NCBI GenBank assembly: GCA_003562605.1
Contig: PWUG01000272.1
Span: 1-15,613 of the forward strand
Direction: 5' to 3'
Length of the DNA: 15,613 bases
Source of the DNA: Syntrophomonadaceae bacterium
GTDB lineage: Bacteria; Bacillota_D; Dethiobacteria; DTU022
The notes below the pieces were generated by a model. It had not been told where the DNA came from. It did no database searches and saw only the letters and a list, made by a program, of their open reading frames with translations. Shown piece after piece: positions 9,710-15,613 of this stretch; the stretch's first letter is position 1, and every line of letters begins with the position of its first letter. The position numbers and the translations under genes were made by a program.

Positions 9710-9805
9710 TCGGATTCCAAAAGCTTTGCCCTAGCCTGGAGCGTTGCACACCGGCTTCAACTCAGTGCCTTTTAAGATGCTCCTGATTCTGTACCTCAAG
9801 AATTA

Positions 9806-10783
9806 ATGCCCTGTCCTGCGCCGGTCATATTTTTGATCTTTCGTCGCCCTGAGCTGACAGCTCAAGTCTTTGAGGTGATTCGCCAGGCCCAACCAAAGCA
9901 ACTGCTAGTGGTGGCCGATGGCCCCCGCGACCCAGCCGAAGCAGTTCTCTGTGAGCAAGCGCGGGCAGTTACAGAACGTATTGACTGGGACTGCCAGGTG
10001 TTTCGCAACTATGCAGAGGCCAATATGGGGTGCCGAGATCGCGTCTCCTCAGGCATTTCCTGGGCCTTTGGGCAGGTCGAGGAGGCGATTATTTTAGAAG
10101 ATGATTGCCTACCCCATCCCTCCTTTTTTACCTACTGTAGTGCGTTGCTAGAGCGCTACCGCCACGACGAGCGGGTGATGGCAATCAGTGGCGATAACTT
10201 TCAAAATGGCCAGCGGCGCACCCCCTACAGCTATTACTTTTCTAAGTATCCCCACTGCTGGGGCTGGGCCACCTGGCGGCGGGCCTGGCGACACTGGCAG
10301 TTTAAACCTGAGGTGTGGTTGGAATTCCGTGACAGTGGGTTAATGCCCCAGGTTTGTGGGGATGCCGATGAGGCTCAGTTTTGGCACAGGATCTTTGATC
10401 GGGCCTTTTTGCAAGGGCAGCCGAATACCTGGGGCTACCCCTGGACGCTGGCCTGTTGGGCCCAAGGTGGGCTAACGGCGCTGCCGGAGGTGAATCTTGT
10501 CTCTAACATTGGCTTTGCCGCTGGGGCGACCCACACGAACAAGATAACTGCTGAGGCTGGTCTGGCAGTAGCCGAATTAGGGCCGCTGGTGCATTCCCCC
10601 TTTGTGGTGCGCCATCGAGAAGCGGATCGCTACACCTTCGACCATCACTTTTGCGGTATTCCAGTGGCCGATGGCACATTGTTCACTGAGCTAAAGCAGC
10701 AGGGGCTACAACTAAAGCGACAGCTCAAGCTGTTAATTTCACGATCTGTCGATTGCCTTAGAGGGTGTTTGAAAAGTCCATAG
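9806..10783 (+). CDS. GT-A fold glycosyltransferase of the cyanobacterial 'HlpA-like' group; 3' end replaced by a MITE
   Basis: Relatives are often annotated 'hemolytic protein HlpA-like', but the sequence is that of a nucleotide-sugar transferase. It shows PVIFLIFRRPELTAQVFE (6-23), VVADGPRD, the DXD-type ILEDDCLPHPSFF (EDD at 98-100), HCWGWATWRRAW (150-161), and NTWGYPWTLACWAQGG with LPEVNLVSNIGF near the C-terminus. The protein has 325 residues. The last six codons before the stop (GCLKSP) lie inside a 131 bp inserted element that begins at 10761. Removing the element and one TTA copy restores a frame ending in LALTEI and a stop, again 325 residues. The insertion has therefore swapped the tail without changing length, and the enzyme is probably still active. 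The gene is GC-rich, and 96 bp without a recognised signal precede it. Confidence 0.82.
   Translation: MPCPAPVIFLIFRRPELTAQVFEVIRQAQPKQLLVVADGPRDPAEAVLCEQARAVTERIDWDCQVFRNYAEANMGCRDRVSSGISWAFGQVEEAIILEDDCLPHPSFFTYCSALLERYRHDERVMAISGDNFQNGQRRTPYSYYFSKYPHCWGWATWRRAWRHWQFKPEVWLEFRDSGLMPQVCGDADEAQFWHRIFDRAFLQGQPNTWGYPWTLACWAQGGLTALPEVNLVSNIGFAAGATHTNKITAEAGLAVAELGPLVHSPFVVRHREADRYTFDHHFCGIPVADGTLFTELKQQGLQLKRQLKLLISRSVDCLRGCLKSP
10758..10760. repeat. Left copy of the TTA target-site duplication
   Basis: TTA immediately precedes the left terminal repeat of the MITE and is repeated at 10892-10894, immediately after the right terminal repeat. It lies within the codons for Cys-Leu-Arg of the upstream glycosyltransferase. 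Confidence 0.75.
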
Positions 10784-10891
10784 AAGGTTTCAAAACTGAC
10801 GGTCGCCAGGACTAAACACCTCACAAAGTCAGTAGGTTCGCTGGTATTAGGTGCTCTCGATTGCCTCCAAAATACCTTTTCAACCATCCTC
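10761..10891. mobile_element. 131 bp MITE, IS5-type (TNA target), with 16 bp terminal inverted repeats
   Basis: The left terminus GAGGGTGTTTGAAAAG (10761-10776) and right terminus CTTTTCAACCATCCTC (10876-10891) are inverted repeats matching at 14 of 16 positions. TTA flanks the element on both sides (10758-10760 and 10892-10894), as expected for a 3 bp TNA target duplication. The interior is about 100 bp with no transposase, so the element must be mobilised in trans. Its termini resemble the end of the IS5-type element at 141-156. It sits in the last codons of the HlpA-like glycosyltransferase gene. Confidence 0.82.
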
Positions 10892-10894
10892 TTA
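10892..10894. repeat. Right copy of the TTA target-site duplication
   Basis: TTA follows the right terminal repeat directly. The bases after it continue the pre-insertion reading frame of the glycosyltransferase gene for six more codons to a TAG stop. Confidence 0.75.
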
Positions 10895-10995
10895 GGCTTG
10901 CCCTTACTGAAATTTAGCTGCTCTGATCCTGAGGCCCTAAATCGATGGAAAAGCGTGATCTTCCTTAGCCAACTAACCATTAAAATTTATTTTCA

Positions 10996-11982
10996 ATGTA
11001 TAAATCTTTCCCCTTAGTTTTCACTCATTATGGAAACTCAAATTATTTAACTCATACCTTAAGACAAGCAAGGTATAGCAATCCTGATCGGGAACTGGTG
11101 CTGATTGGTGATAGTAGTAATCACAATGTTGCTATTCAGTCAGGATGGAAACACTACGATCTGAATGACTTTAAATCATCTAAAAGGGATGAATTCAATT
11201 CTCGATTCCGCTGGATTCAGGGCAAAAATCACGACCCCATAAAAGGTGGAAAGGATTGGCTGAAATATGTATCGGAAAGGTTTTTTGTTATTGAAAATTT
11301 TATTCAAGAAAAAGAAATAAGTCATGTATGGCATTTTGATTCAGATACTATGATTCTCCATGAGTTGTCCAGGTATGAATCTAAAGTGCTCGAGATGGAG
11401 TTAGATGGTACAACTCTGTGCAACGATGCATGTCCAAGTGGGCTTATTTCTGAAAGGCTCATTAAAGACTATTGCTCGCATATGATTGAAGACTATAAGG
11501 ATGAAGTATTCCTGGCTTCACAGCAGAAGGAGTTTGACGAAACCAACCCCACCTATGCGTACACAGAAATGAGAGCATTTCAAAGATATAGATCTGAGAT
11601 GCGTCCTAATGTCCAGCACTTGGCTTCGCTTTTTTCTAAGGAAAATGTTTGGTTTGATGATTGTATATGCCAGGATCATAGTTTTTCGATGGCTTGGGCA
11701 GAAAAGTTAGAGAAAAATGTCAAAGACTTTTATGGTATTGAAGGTGAGATTGTTTGTAAAGGGGCTGGCGGCCTGAAAACTTTTGCGACAATCAATTGTT
11801 CATGGGTTTCTCCGGGCGTTTATGAGTGGATTGAAGCTGTGTCAAGGGGAAGGGTTGAACATCAGTCGAAAAGATTAATTGAATATCTTTCTTGCACACC
11901 TGGAGACCGATGGAAATATGCTCTTAGGCGCAGGGCCAAGTTTTTGTTTCATAAAACTAAAAATATTTTTACTTGTCGCTAA
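10996..11982 (+). CDS. Divergent GT-A fold glycosyltransferase-like protein
   Basis: The 328-residue protein starts with FPLVFTHYGNSNYLTHTLRQ (5-24) and ELVLIGDSSNHN, the first two strands of a nucleotide-diphospho-sugar transferase fold. It then has the segment FFVIENFIQEKEISHVWHFDSDTMI (from F96), where HFDSDTMI (113-120) supplies the DXD metal site (D115, D117). This pattern occurs in a loosely defined group of glycosyltransferase-like proteins in cyanobacterial and marine bacterial glycan loci. I cannot name a numbered CAZy family. The C-terminal third, including INCSWVSPGVYEWIEA, is not recognised. The gene is strongly AT-rich, lies between two GC-rich genes and lacks HIP1, so it looks like a separately acquired cassette. 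About 100 bp separate it from the MITE; no convincing promoter or ribosome site was found there. Confidence 0.6.
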   Translation: MYKSFPLVFTHYGNSNYLTHTLRQARYSNPDRELVLIGDSSNHNVAIQSGWKHYDLNDFKSSKRDEFNSRFRWIQGKNHDPIKGGKDWLKYVSERFFVIENFIQEKEISHVWHFDSDTMILHELSRYESKVLEMELDGTTLCNDACPSGLISERLIKDYCSHMIEDYKDEVFLASQQKEFDETNPTYAYTEMRAFQRYRSEMRPNVQHLASLFSKENVWFDDCICQDHSFSMAWAEKLEKNVKDFYGIEGEIVCKGAGGLKTFATINCSWVSPGVYEWIEAVSRGRVEHQSKRLIEYLSCTPGDRWKYALRRRAKFLFHKTKNIFTCR

Positions 11983-12041
11983 AAAATGGCAAGATTGATG
12001 TCAAAGATAGCGATCCTTAATGATGTGCGAAAATCTGTAGG

Positions 12042-12058
12042 GCAGGCGTTCCGTCTAC
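12042..12058. repeat. Imperfect hairpin in the spacer, possible degenerate intergenic repeat
   Basis: GCAGGCG (12042-12048), loop TTC and CGTCTAC (12052-12058) form a 7-position stem with one mismatch and one G-T pair. The surrounding GTAGGGCAGGCG...CACGGGCAAGATACTCC resembles, from memory, the GGGCAGGC/GGGCAAGATGCCC type of cyanobacterial intergenic repeat, much decayed. It could be a weak terminator for the preceding gene. The rest of the 208 bp spacer (11983-12190) holds only AT-rich sequence and the promoter candidate. Confidence 0.25.
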
Positions 12059-12143
12059 ACGGGCAAGATACTCCATGAATCAATTTGGATTGCTGTAGTT
12101 GATTTTCAATACTTGGCTGTTTGGCTTGAGTTGAAATTCTTGC

Positions 12144-12172
12144 TTGATTTTTGTTGATTTGACTGCTTTAAT
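12144..12172 (+). promoter_or_regulatory. Candidate sigma70-type promoter before the right-hand gene set
   Basis: TTGATT (12144-12149) and TTTAAT (12167-12172) match the -35 and -10 consensus at 4/6 and 5/6 positions with an exact 17 bp spacer. They precede a GAGG ribosome site (12183-12186) and the ATG at 12191, so the leader would be very short (about 10 bases). The region is AT-rich with several TTGATTT copies, which raises the chance of a random match. Confidence 0.35.
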
Positions 12173-12190
12173 TTGATGATGCGAGGGTAA

Positions 12191-13507
12191 ATGGGATTGA
12201 GGGAGAAGAAAAGCCAACAGTATGGCAGTCAGGACCAATCCGCATCTGGATGGATTGCATTGGTCGATCTACTGGAGGGTGGTCACCATGGTACCTATCT
12301 GATCCTATGTGCCCAGGCTCTGCTGCAGTTAGGCTATCAAGTAGTGGTAGTTTGTCCCCATCCTCAGCCAATTCTTGAGGTGCTTAGCAGTAATGGCCCC
12401 CTCGTTGGTTTGGAGGAGGTGGCCGATCGACTGCAGGGGGTGACCGCTGCTTTGCCAGCTCCTAGTCAATTTATAGTGGGTCGGTTTCGATCGCGATTTG
12501 ATGCAATCTCCCGGTGGCAGGTAACCCAGCAATCACTTCAACAATACGGTCAGAGCACAAGCATCTGGCCTGAGTTGGTTATCTTTCCATACCTGGACGC
12601 TTACCTTAGTCCCTATCTGCTGGCGCAAGATGTCGAGAGGTACTTTTCCTTTGACTGGTCAGGACTCTACATGAAACCTAAGCACCTGCGCCAGCAGCCC
12701 CGGCTGTCGCGCCTGCGCCGTCGTCTACTGGGGAACTTGCAGCCGCTGCGATCGCGCTACTGTCAGGCAATTGTCACCCTGGATGGCGGCGTGCTCGACG
12801 ACCTGAAAATTGAAGCAGGGAATACCCCGGTTACTCTGTTTCCCGATATTGCTGACGCTGCTGCCCCCAATGGGGACTATGGCCCTGCCAGGGCAATCGT
12901 TGAACAAGCCCAGAGCCGCACCGTTATCGGCATGGTGGGTTCCCTCGATCGACGCAAAGGGGTCAGAACCCTGCTAGATGTCGCCCATCAGGCTTGCTCA
13001 CAGTCCTATTTTTTTGCTCTGGTGGGTCGATTTAGTCGCTCTGATTTCAACCTTAATGAGCTAAGAACTGTTTGGGCGGCCATTCAGGCAAAGCCATCAA
13101 ACTCTTTCTTCTATCTGGAATCGATGCCGGGTGAAGCGGAATTTAACGCTGTCGTTAACAGTCTCGACATATTGTTTGCGGCCTATCTTCAATTCCCCGG
13201 TAGCAGTAATATGCTGGCGAAGGCAGCACTGTTTCGCAAGCCGATTATTGTTAGTGATGGATTTTACATGGCCGAACAGGTGCGCCGCTATGGACTGGGC
13301 CTGGTTGTGCCGGAGGACGATCCAGCGGCCTGTCTGGCGGCGATCGCTACCCTGACCCAGCGTACTCCGGCGGCGATCGCCACTATGGAGCAGGGCATGG
13401 CCGAGTATTTGCGAGATAATTCCTTTGATCAGCTGGTGGTCTGTCTGGAGCGGCTGGTGAAGGGATGGGCCAGGGATTCTCTCCCATCGCGTCCGGTTCT
13501 CCAGTAG
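12191..13507 (+). CDS. GT4-like GT-B glycosyltransferase
   Basis: The 438-residue protein has a two-Rossmann GT-B layout. The N-terminal half opens with WIALVDLLEGGHHGTYLILC (WIALVDLLEG 21-30, GHHGTY 31-36), a 'GHH-x-x-Y' loop seen in a group of cyanobacterial transferases. The C-terminal half has IGMVGSLDRRKGVRTLLD (246-263), FALVGRFS, and SSNMLAKAALFRKPIIVSDG (SSNML 338-342, KPIIVSDG 350-357). The last replaces the usual EX7E nucleotide-sugar motif: no clear Glu pair is present in the region, so this is a divergent member. A GAGG at 12183-12186 lies 4 bases before the ATG, one of the better ribosome sites in the window. HIP1 sites return in this gene (three copies) and composition is GC-rich, suggesting it belongs to the resident genome. 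Donor and acceptor are unknown. Confidence 0.8.
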   Translation: MGLREKKSQQYGSQDQSASGWIALVDLLEGGHHGTYLILCAQALLQLGYQVVVVCPHPQPILEVLSSNGPLVGLEEVADRLQGVTAALPAPSQFIVGRFRSRFDAISRWQVTQQSLQQYGQSTSIWPELVIFPYLDAYLSPYLLAQDVERYFSFDWSGLYMKPKHLRQQPRLSRLRRRLLGNLQPLRSRYCQAIVTLDGGVLDDLKIEAGNTPVTLFPDIADAAAPNGDYGPARAIVEQAQSRTVIGMVGSLDRRKGVRTLLDVAHQACSQSYFFALVGRFSRSDFNLNELRTVWAAIQAKPSNSFFYLESMPGEAEFNAVVNSLDILFAAYLQFPGSSNMLAKAALFRKPIIVSDGFYMAEQVRRYGLGLVVPEDDPAACLAAIATLTQRTPAAIATMEQGMAEYLRDNSFDQLVVCLERLVKGWARDSLPSRPVLQ

Positions 13508-13540
13508 TGTTGTCTCAGCCAGTCTCCTGACTCCAAACCT

Positions 13541-14371
13541 ATGGCCGTAGACATATCTGCTTCCAATCCGCTTGCTGCCGCAGCCGAGGAAACCTGCCGT
13601 GTCTGCGACCATCCAACCCGCTACCTGTGGCAGCAGCCATTGCTGAGCCATCAGGTGTGCTATTTTGAGTGCCCCTCCTGCGGCTACGTCCAGACCGAAA
13701 AGCCCCATTGGCTTAACGCCGCCTACGCCGAGCCGGTGAACCTGAGCGATACAGGACTACTGGCGCGCAATTGCACCCAGGCCCAGGTGGTGTTGGCCAC
13801 CCTGGCGCTATTGGGCCAGCGGCGGGGCAGGGTGGTGGATTACGCTGGGGGCTACGGAGTGCTGGTGCGCCTGCTGCGCGATCGCGGCATTGACGCCTAC
13901 TGGCTCGACGCCTACAGCGATAACCTGCTGGCCCGGGGCTTTGCTTATCAACCCGAGTCCGGGACTGGCACCATGGCATTGGTGACTGCCTTCGAGGCCA
14001 TGGAGCATTTTGTTTACCCCAACGACGAACTAGCAGCCATGCTGGCGATCGCCCCGAATCTGCTGGTGTCCACGGAACTGATAGCCCAGCCCACCCCCAA
14101 GCAGTGGTGGTACTACGGACTCGAGCACGGGCAACACATCGGTTTTTTTCGGCTTGCGACCCTGCGTTATTTGGCCCAGCGCCACGGAAAACATCTGGCC
14201 AGTGACGGGCGTTCATTTCACTTATTTACAGAACGACCTGTGGCGGCGGGGGTATTCAAGCTGCTGCTAAAGACCAGGAAAGTTGTGTCGCTGGCGGTTG
14301 GCCTGGGGTTAAAATCGAGGACCTGGGACGACCATTTATTACTTTCGGGGCAACATGCGCATCGCCTATGA
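13541..14371 (+). CDS. SAM-dependent methyltransferase with N-terminal zinc ribbon
   Basis: The 276-residue protein begins with two CxxC pairs (C19-x2-C22 and C44-x2-C47), a zinc-ribbon-like module found in front of several sugar methyltransferases. The Rossmann core has VVDYAGGYGVLVRLLRDRG (97-116) as motif I and FEAMEHF (151-157) as motif IV, then STELIAQPTPKQWWYYGLEHGQHIGFF (WYYGLEHGQHIGFF at 190-203). The last block is characteristic of the Methyltransf_23 group with a His-rich active-site loop. The motif I start, 'DYAGGYG', replaces the more common 'DxGCGxG'. The gene overlaps the next glycosyltransferase by 17 bp in a different frame, so the two are likely co-translated. The expected role is methylation of a sugar, possibly on the product of the adjacent transferases; this is inferred from context. 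Confidence 0.85.
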   Translation: MAVDISASNPLAAAAEETCRVCDHPTRYLWQQPLLSHQVCYFECPSCGYVQTEKPHWLNAAYAEPVNLSDTGLLARNCTQAQVVLATLALLGQRRGRVVDYAGGYGVLVRLLRDRGIDAYWLDAYSDNLLARGFAYQPESGTGTMALVTAFEAMEHFVYPNDELAAMLAIAPNLLVSTELIAQPTPKQWWYYGLEHGQHIGFFRLATLRYLAQRHGKHLASDGRSFHLFTERPVAAGVFKLLLKTRKVVSLAVGLGLKSRTWDDHLLLSGQHAHRL

Positions 14372-15467
14372 CAGCCAAGCCTTTACCATGCAGCCCTACG
14401 GAGGCGTATCGCGCTATTGTTTGCGTCTGGCCCAGTCCATCCAGGCCCAGGGCGAGACGGTAGGGATCTTTGCCCCGTTCCACCGTAATCGATATCTACG
14501 CCAGGCACCCAATGACTTAGTGCAGGGCCGTTATCTCAGAGCCTATCCTCCCAAAACGACCGAACTGGTCGGGGTTCTGAACCTGGCAATTGCCCGTCAC
14601 CGTATGCATCGCTGGCGGCCTGATCTGATCCATGAAACCTACTACGCCCCCGATTGGGGCGTTCAGGGTGCCGCTGCCAGGGTGATTACGGTTCACGACA
14701 TGGTGCATGAATTATTCCCCAACAGCTTTTCCAATGCCCGGCGCATGACTCAGCTCAAGCGGGCTGCCGTCAACCTGGCCGACCATGTCATCTGTATCTC
14801 AGGCAACACCCGCAATGATTTGGTCAAGCTGTTTAGCGTTAATCCAGACAGGGTTTCAGTAGTGCCCCTGGGATTGGATCAGGTCTCTGGGGCGGAGGAG
14901 GGAGCAGCTGCGATACCCTTTGAACTACCCGCTCCCTACCTGCTGTTTGTAGGCAATCGCGGCGGTTACAAAAACTTTGCCCAGCTACTGCGGGCGGTGA
15001 CCCACGCGCCTGCCTTGCGCCAGGACTTTAGGGTGATCGCCTTTGGTGGTGGTGGCTTTGACCGCACTGAGATGGTCTTGATGGATGAATTGGGATTGGA
15101 CCGCCACCGGGTGCTGCATCGCCAGGGGGACGATAACCTCCTGGGGCAGCTTTATCGGAGGGCGACGGCTCTGGTGTATCCATCCCTCTACGAGGGGTTT
15201 GGGCTACCACCACTAGAAGCCATGGCCCACGGATGCCCGGTGATTAGTAGCGATCGCAGTTCTATGCCCGAGGTCATTGGCGAGGCCGGAGAATTTTTTG
15301 ATCCAACCTCGGTGGAGAGCATGGCAAGAGCGATTGAACGGGTGGTGTATAGCCCTAGCTATGCTCAGGAATTGCGCGATCGCGGCCAGCACAGGCTAGA
15401 GAAGTTTACCTGGGAGCGTTGCGCGGCACAGACCCTTGAGATTTATCGATCACTAGTCGGGGACTGA
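14355..15467 (+). CDS. Family 4 glycosyltransferase
   Basis: This is a retaining GT-B enzyme of 370 residues resembling mannosyltransferase-type GT4 proteins of O-antigen loci. It begins MRIAYDSQAFTMQPYGGVSRY with the acceptor-side glycine loop (GGVSRY, 16-21). It has HETYYAP (93-99), VITVHDMVHELFP (110-122) and CISGNTRNDL (147-156). The donor half carries LLFVGNRGGYKNF (VGNRGGYKN, 199-207) and the canonical YPSLYEGFGLPPLEAMAHGCPV (E280-x7-E288), which binds the nucleotide sugar. Length and motifs are complete, with no sign of decay. Its start lies inside the preceding methyltransferase gene, and a family 2 glycosyltransferase gene starts 4 bp after its stop, so all three should form one transcript. 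The sugar specificity cannot be read from the sequence; mannose is only a guess from similar proteins. Confidence 0.94.
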   Translation: MRIAYDSQAFTMQPYGGVSRYCLRLAQSIQAQGETVGIFAPFHRNRYLRQAPNDLVQGRYLRAYPPKTTELVGVLNLAIARHRMHRWRPDLIHETYYAPDWGVQGAAARVITVHDMVHELFPNSFSNARRMTQLKRAAVNLADHVICISGNTRNDLVKLFSVNPDRVSVVPLGLDQVSGAEEGAAAIPFELPAPYLLFVGNRGGYKNFAQLLRAVTHAPALRQDFRVIAFGGGGFDRTEMVLMDELGLDRHRVLHRQGDDNLLGQLYRRATALVYPSLYEGFGLPPLEAMAHGCPVISSDRSSMPEVIGEAGEFFDPTSVESMARAIERVVYSPSYAQELRDRGQHRLEKFTWERCAAQTLEIYRSLVGD

Positions 15468-15471
15468 GCCG

Positions 15472-15613
15472 ATGGAGATGTCCATTATTACCATCAGCAA
15501 AGACGACCCTGCCGGGTTGCAACTTACCCTCAAGTCGGTACAGGGGCTAACTGGGGTGCAGCATATCCTAGTTGTGCGGGACGAGACTGGTGCCAGCCAG
15601 TCTCTACTGCTGC
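15472..15613 (+). CDS. Family 2 glycosyltransferase, N-terminal fragment (runs off right edge)
   Basis: An ATG four bases after the upstream stop opens a frame that stays open to the window end (47 codons). It reads MEMSIITISKDDPAGLQ, then LTLKSVQ and a strand HILVVRDETGAS. 'SIITISKDDPAGLQLTLKSV' is the classic GT2 opening strand and helix of WcaA-like enzymes. The catalytic DXD region lies beyond the edge. A second in-frame ATG at 15478 is possible; the first is preferred because of its operon spacing. Confidence 0.75.
   Translation, partial: MEMSIITISKDDPAGLQLTLKSVQGLTGVQHILVVRDETGASQSLLL

Noticed and set aside
10645..10980. 111-codon minus-strand open frame spanning the MITE
   Set aside because: It runs through the MITE and into both flanks, so it cannot predate the insertion as a gene. 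No transposase motif is present. It is most likely a chance frame.
13097..14216. Two long minus-strand open frames (13097-13708 and 13713-14216)
   Set aside because: They lie opposite a GT4-like gene and a methyltransferase gene with clear motifs, show low-complexity composition and no domain, and reflect high GC content.

Overview
The window looks like part of a cyanobacterial chromosome. The octamer GCGATCGC (HIP1, the hallmark over-represented palindrome of many cyanobacteria) occurs at least 13 times. The left edge carries an IS5-type element of a kind common in cyanobacteria, and the proteins read like those of filamentous Leptolyngbya-type genomes. The genus is a guess; the phylum is fairly secure. 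All genes except the transposase fragment at the left edge lie on the + strand.

Layout. (1) Positions 1-156 are the end of an IS5-family element: the first 17 codons of a minus-strand transposase, a leader, and a terminal repeat 77 bp upstream of the first gene. (2) Positions 234-3347 hold a tightly packed, complete pathway from ribulose-5-phosphate to CMP-Kdo: kdsD, kdsB, kdsA, kdsC, with 1-4 bp overlaps at two junctions. (3) Positions 3370-4629, 22 bp downstream, encode a GT-B protein with the HP and SS signatures of bacterial (poly)sialyltransferases. Its position makes it a candidate CMP-Kdo-using transferase; no WaaA- or KpsC/S-like Kdo transferase is visible here. A hairpin follows it. 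(4) Positions 4788-8431 form an AT-rich block without HIP1 sites: two SAM methyltransferases overlapping by 4 bp, an FkbM-type methyltransferase and a family 2 glycosyltransferase. (5) Positions 8477-11982 encode a GT4 enzyme with a four-cysteine cluster, a GT-A protein of the cyanobacterial 'HlpA-like' group, and a divergent AT-rich GT-A protein. A 131 bp MITE with 16 bp terminal repeats and a TTA target duplication sits in the last codons of the HlpA-like gene. (6) From 12191 to the right edge is a GC-rich set: a GT4-like enzyme, a zinc-ribbon methyltransferase, a second GT4 enzyme overlapping it by 17 bp, and the start of a GT2 gene that runs off the window.

Taken together this is a surface-glycan locus. 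The kds genes make the activated acidic sugar CMP-Kdo, and the glycosyltransferases and O-methyltransferase candidates would assemble and decorate an oligosaccharide (LPS, capsule or exopolysaccharide). No flippase, polymerase or ABC exporter is visible, so the locus probably continues to the right. The sharp alternation in base composition and HIP1 content points to assembly from cassettes of different origin.
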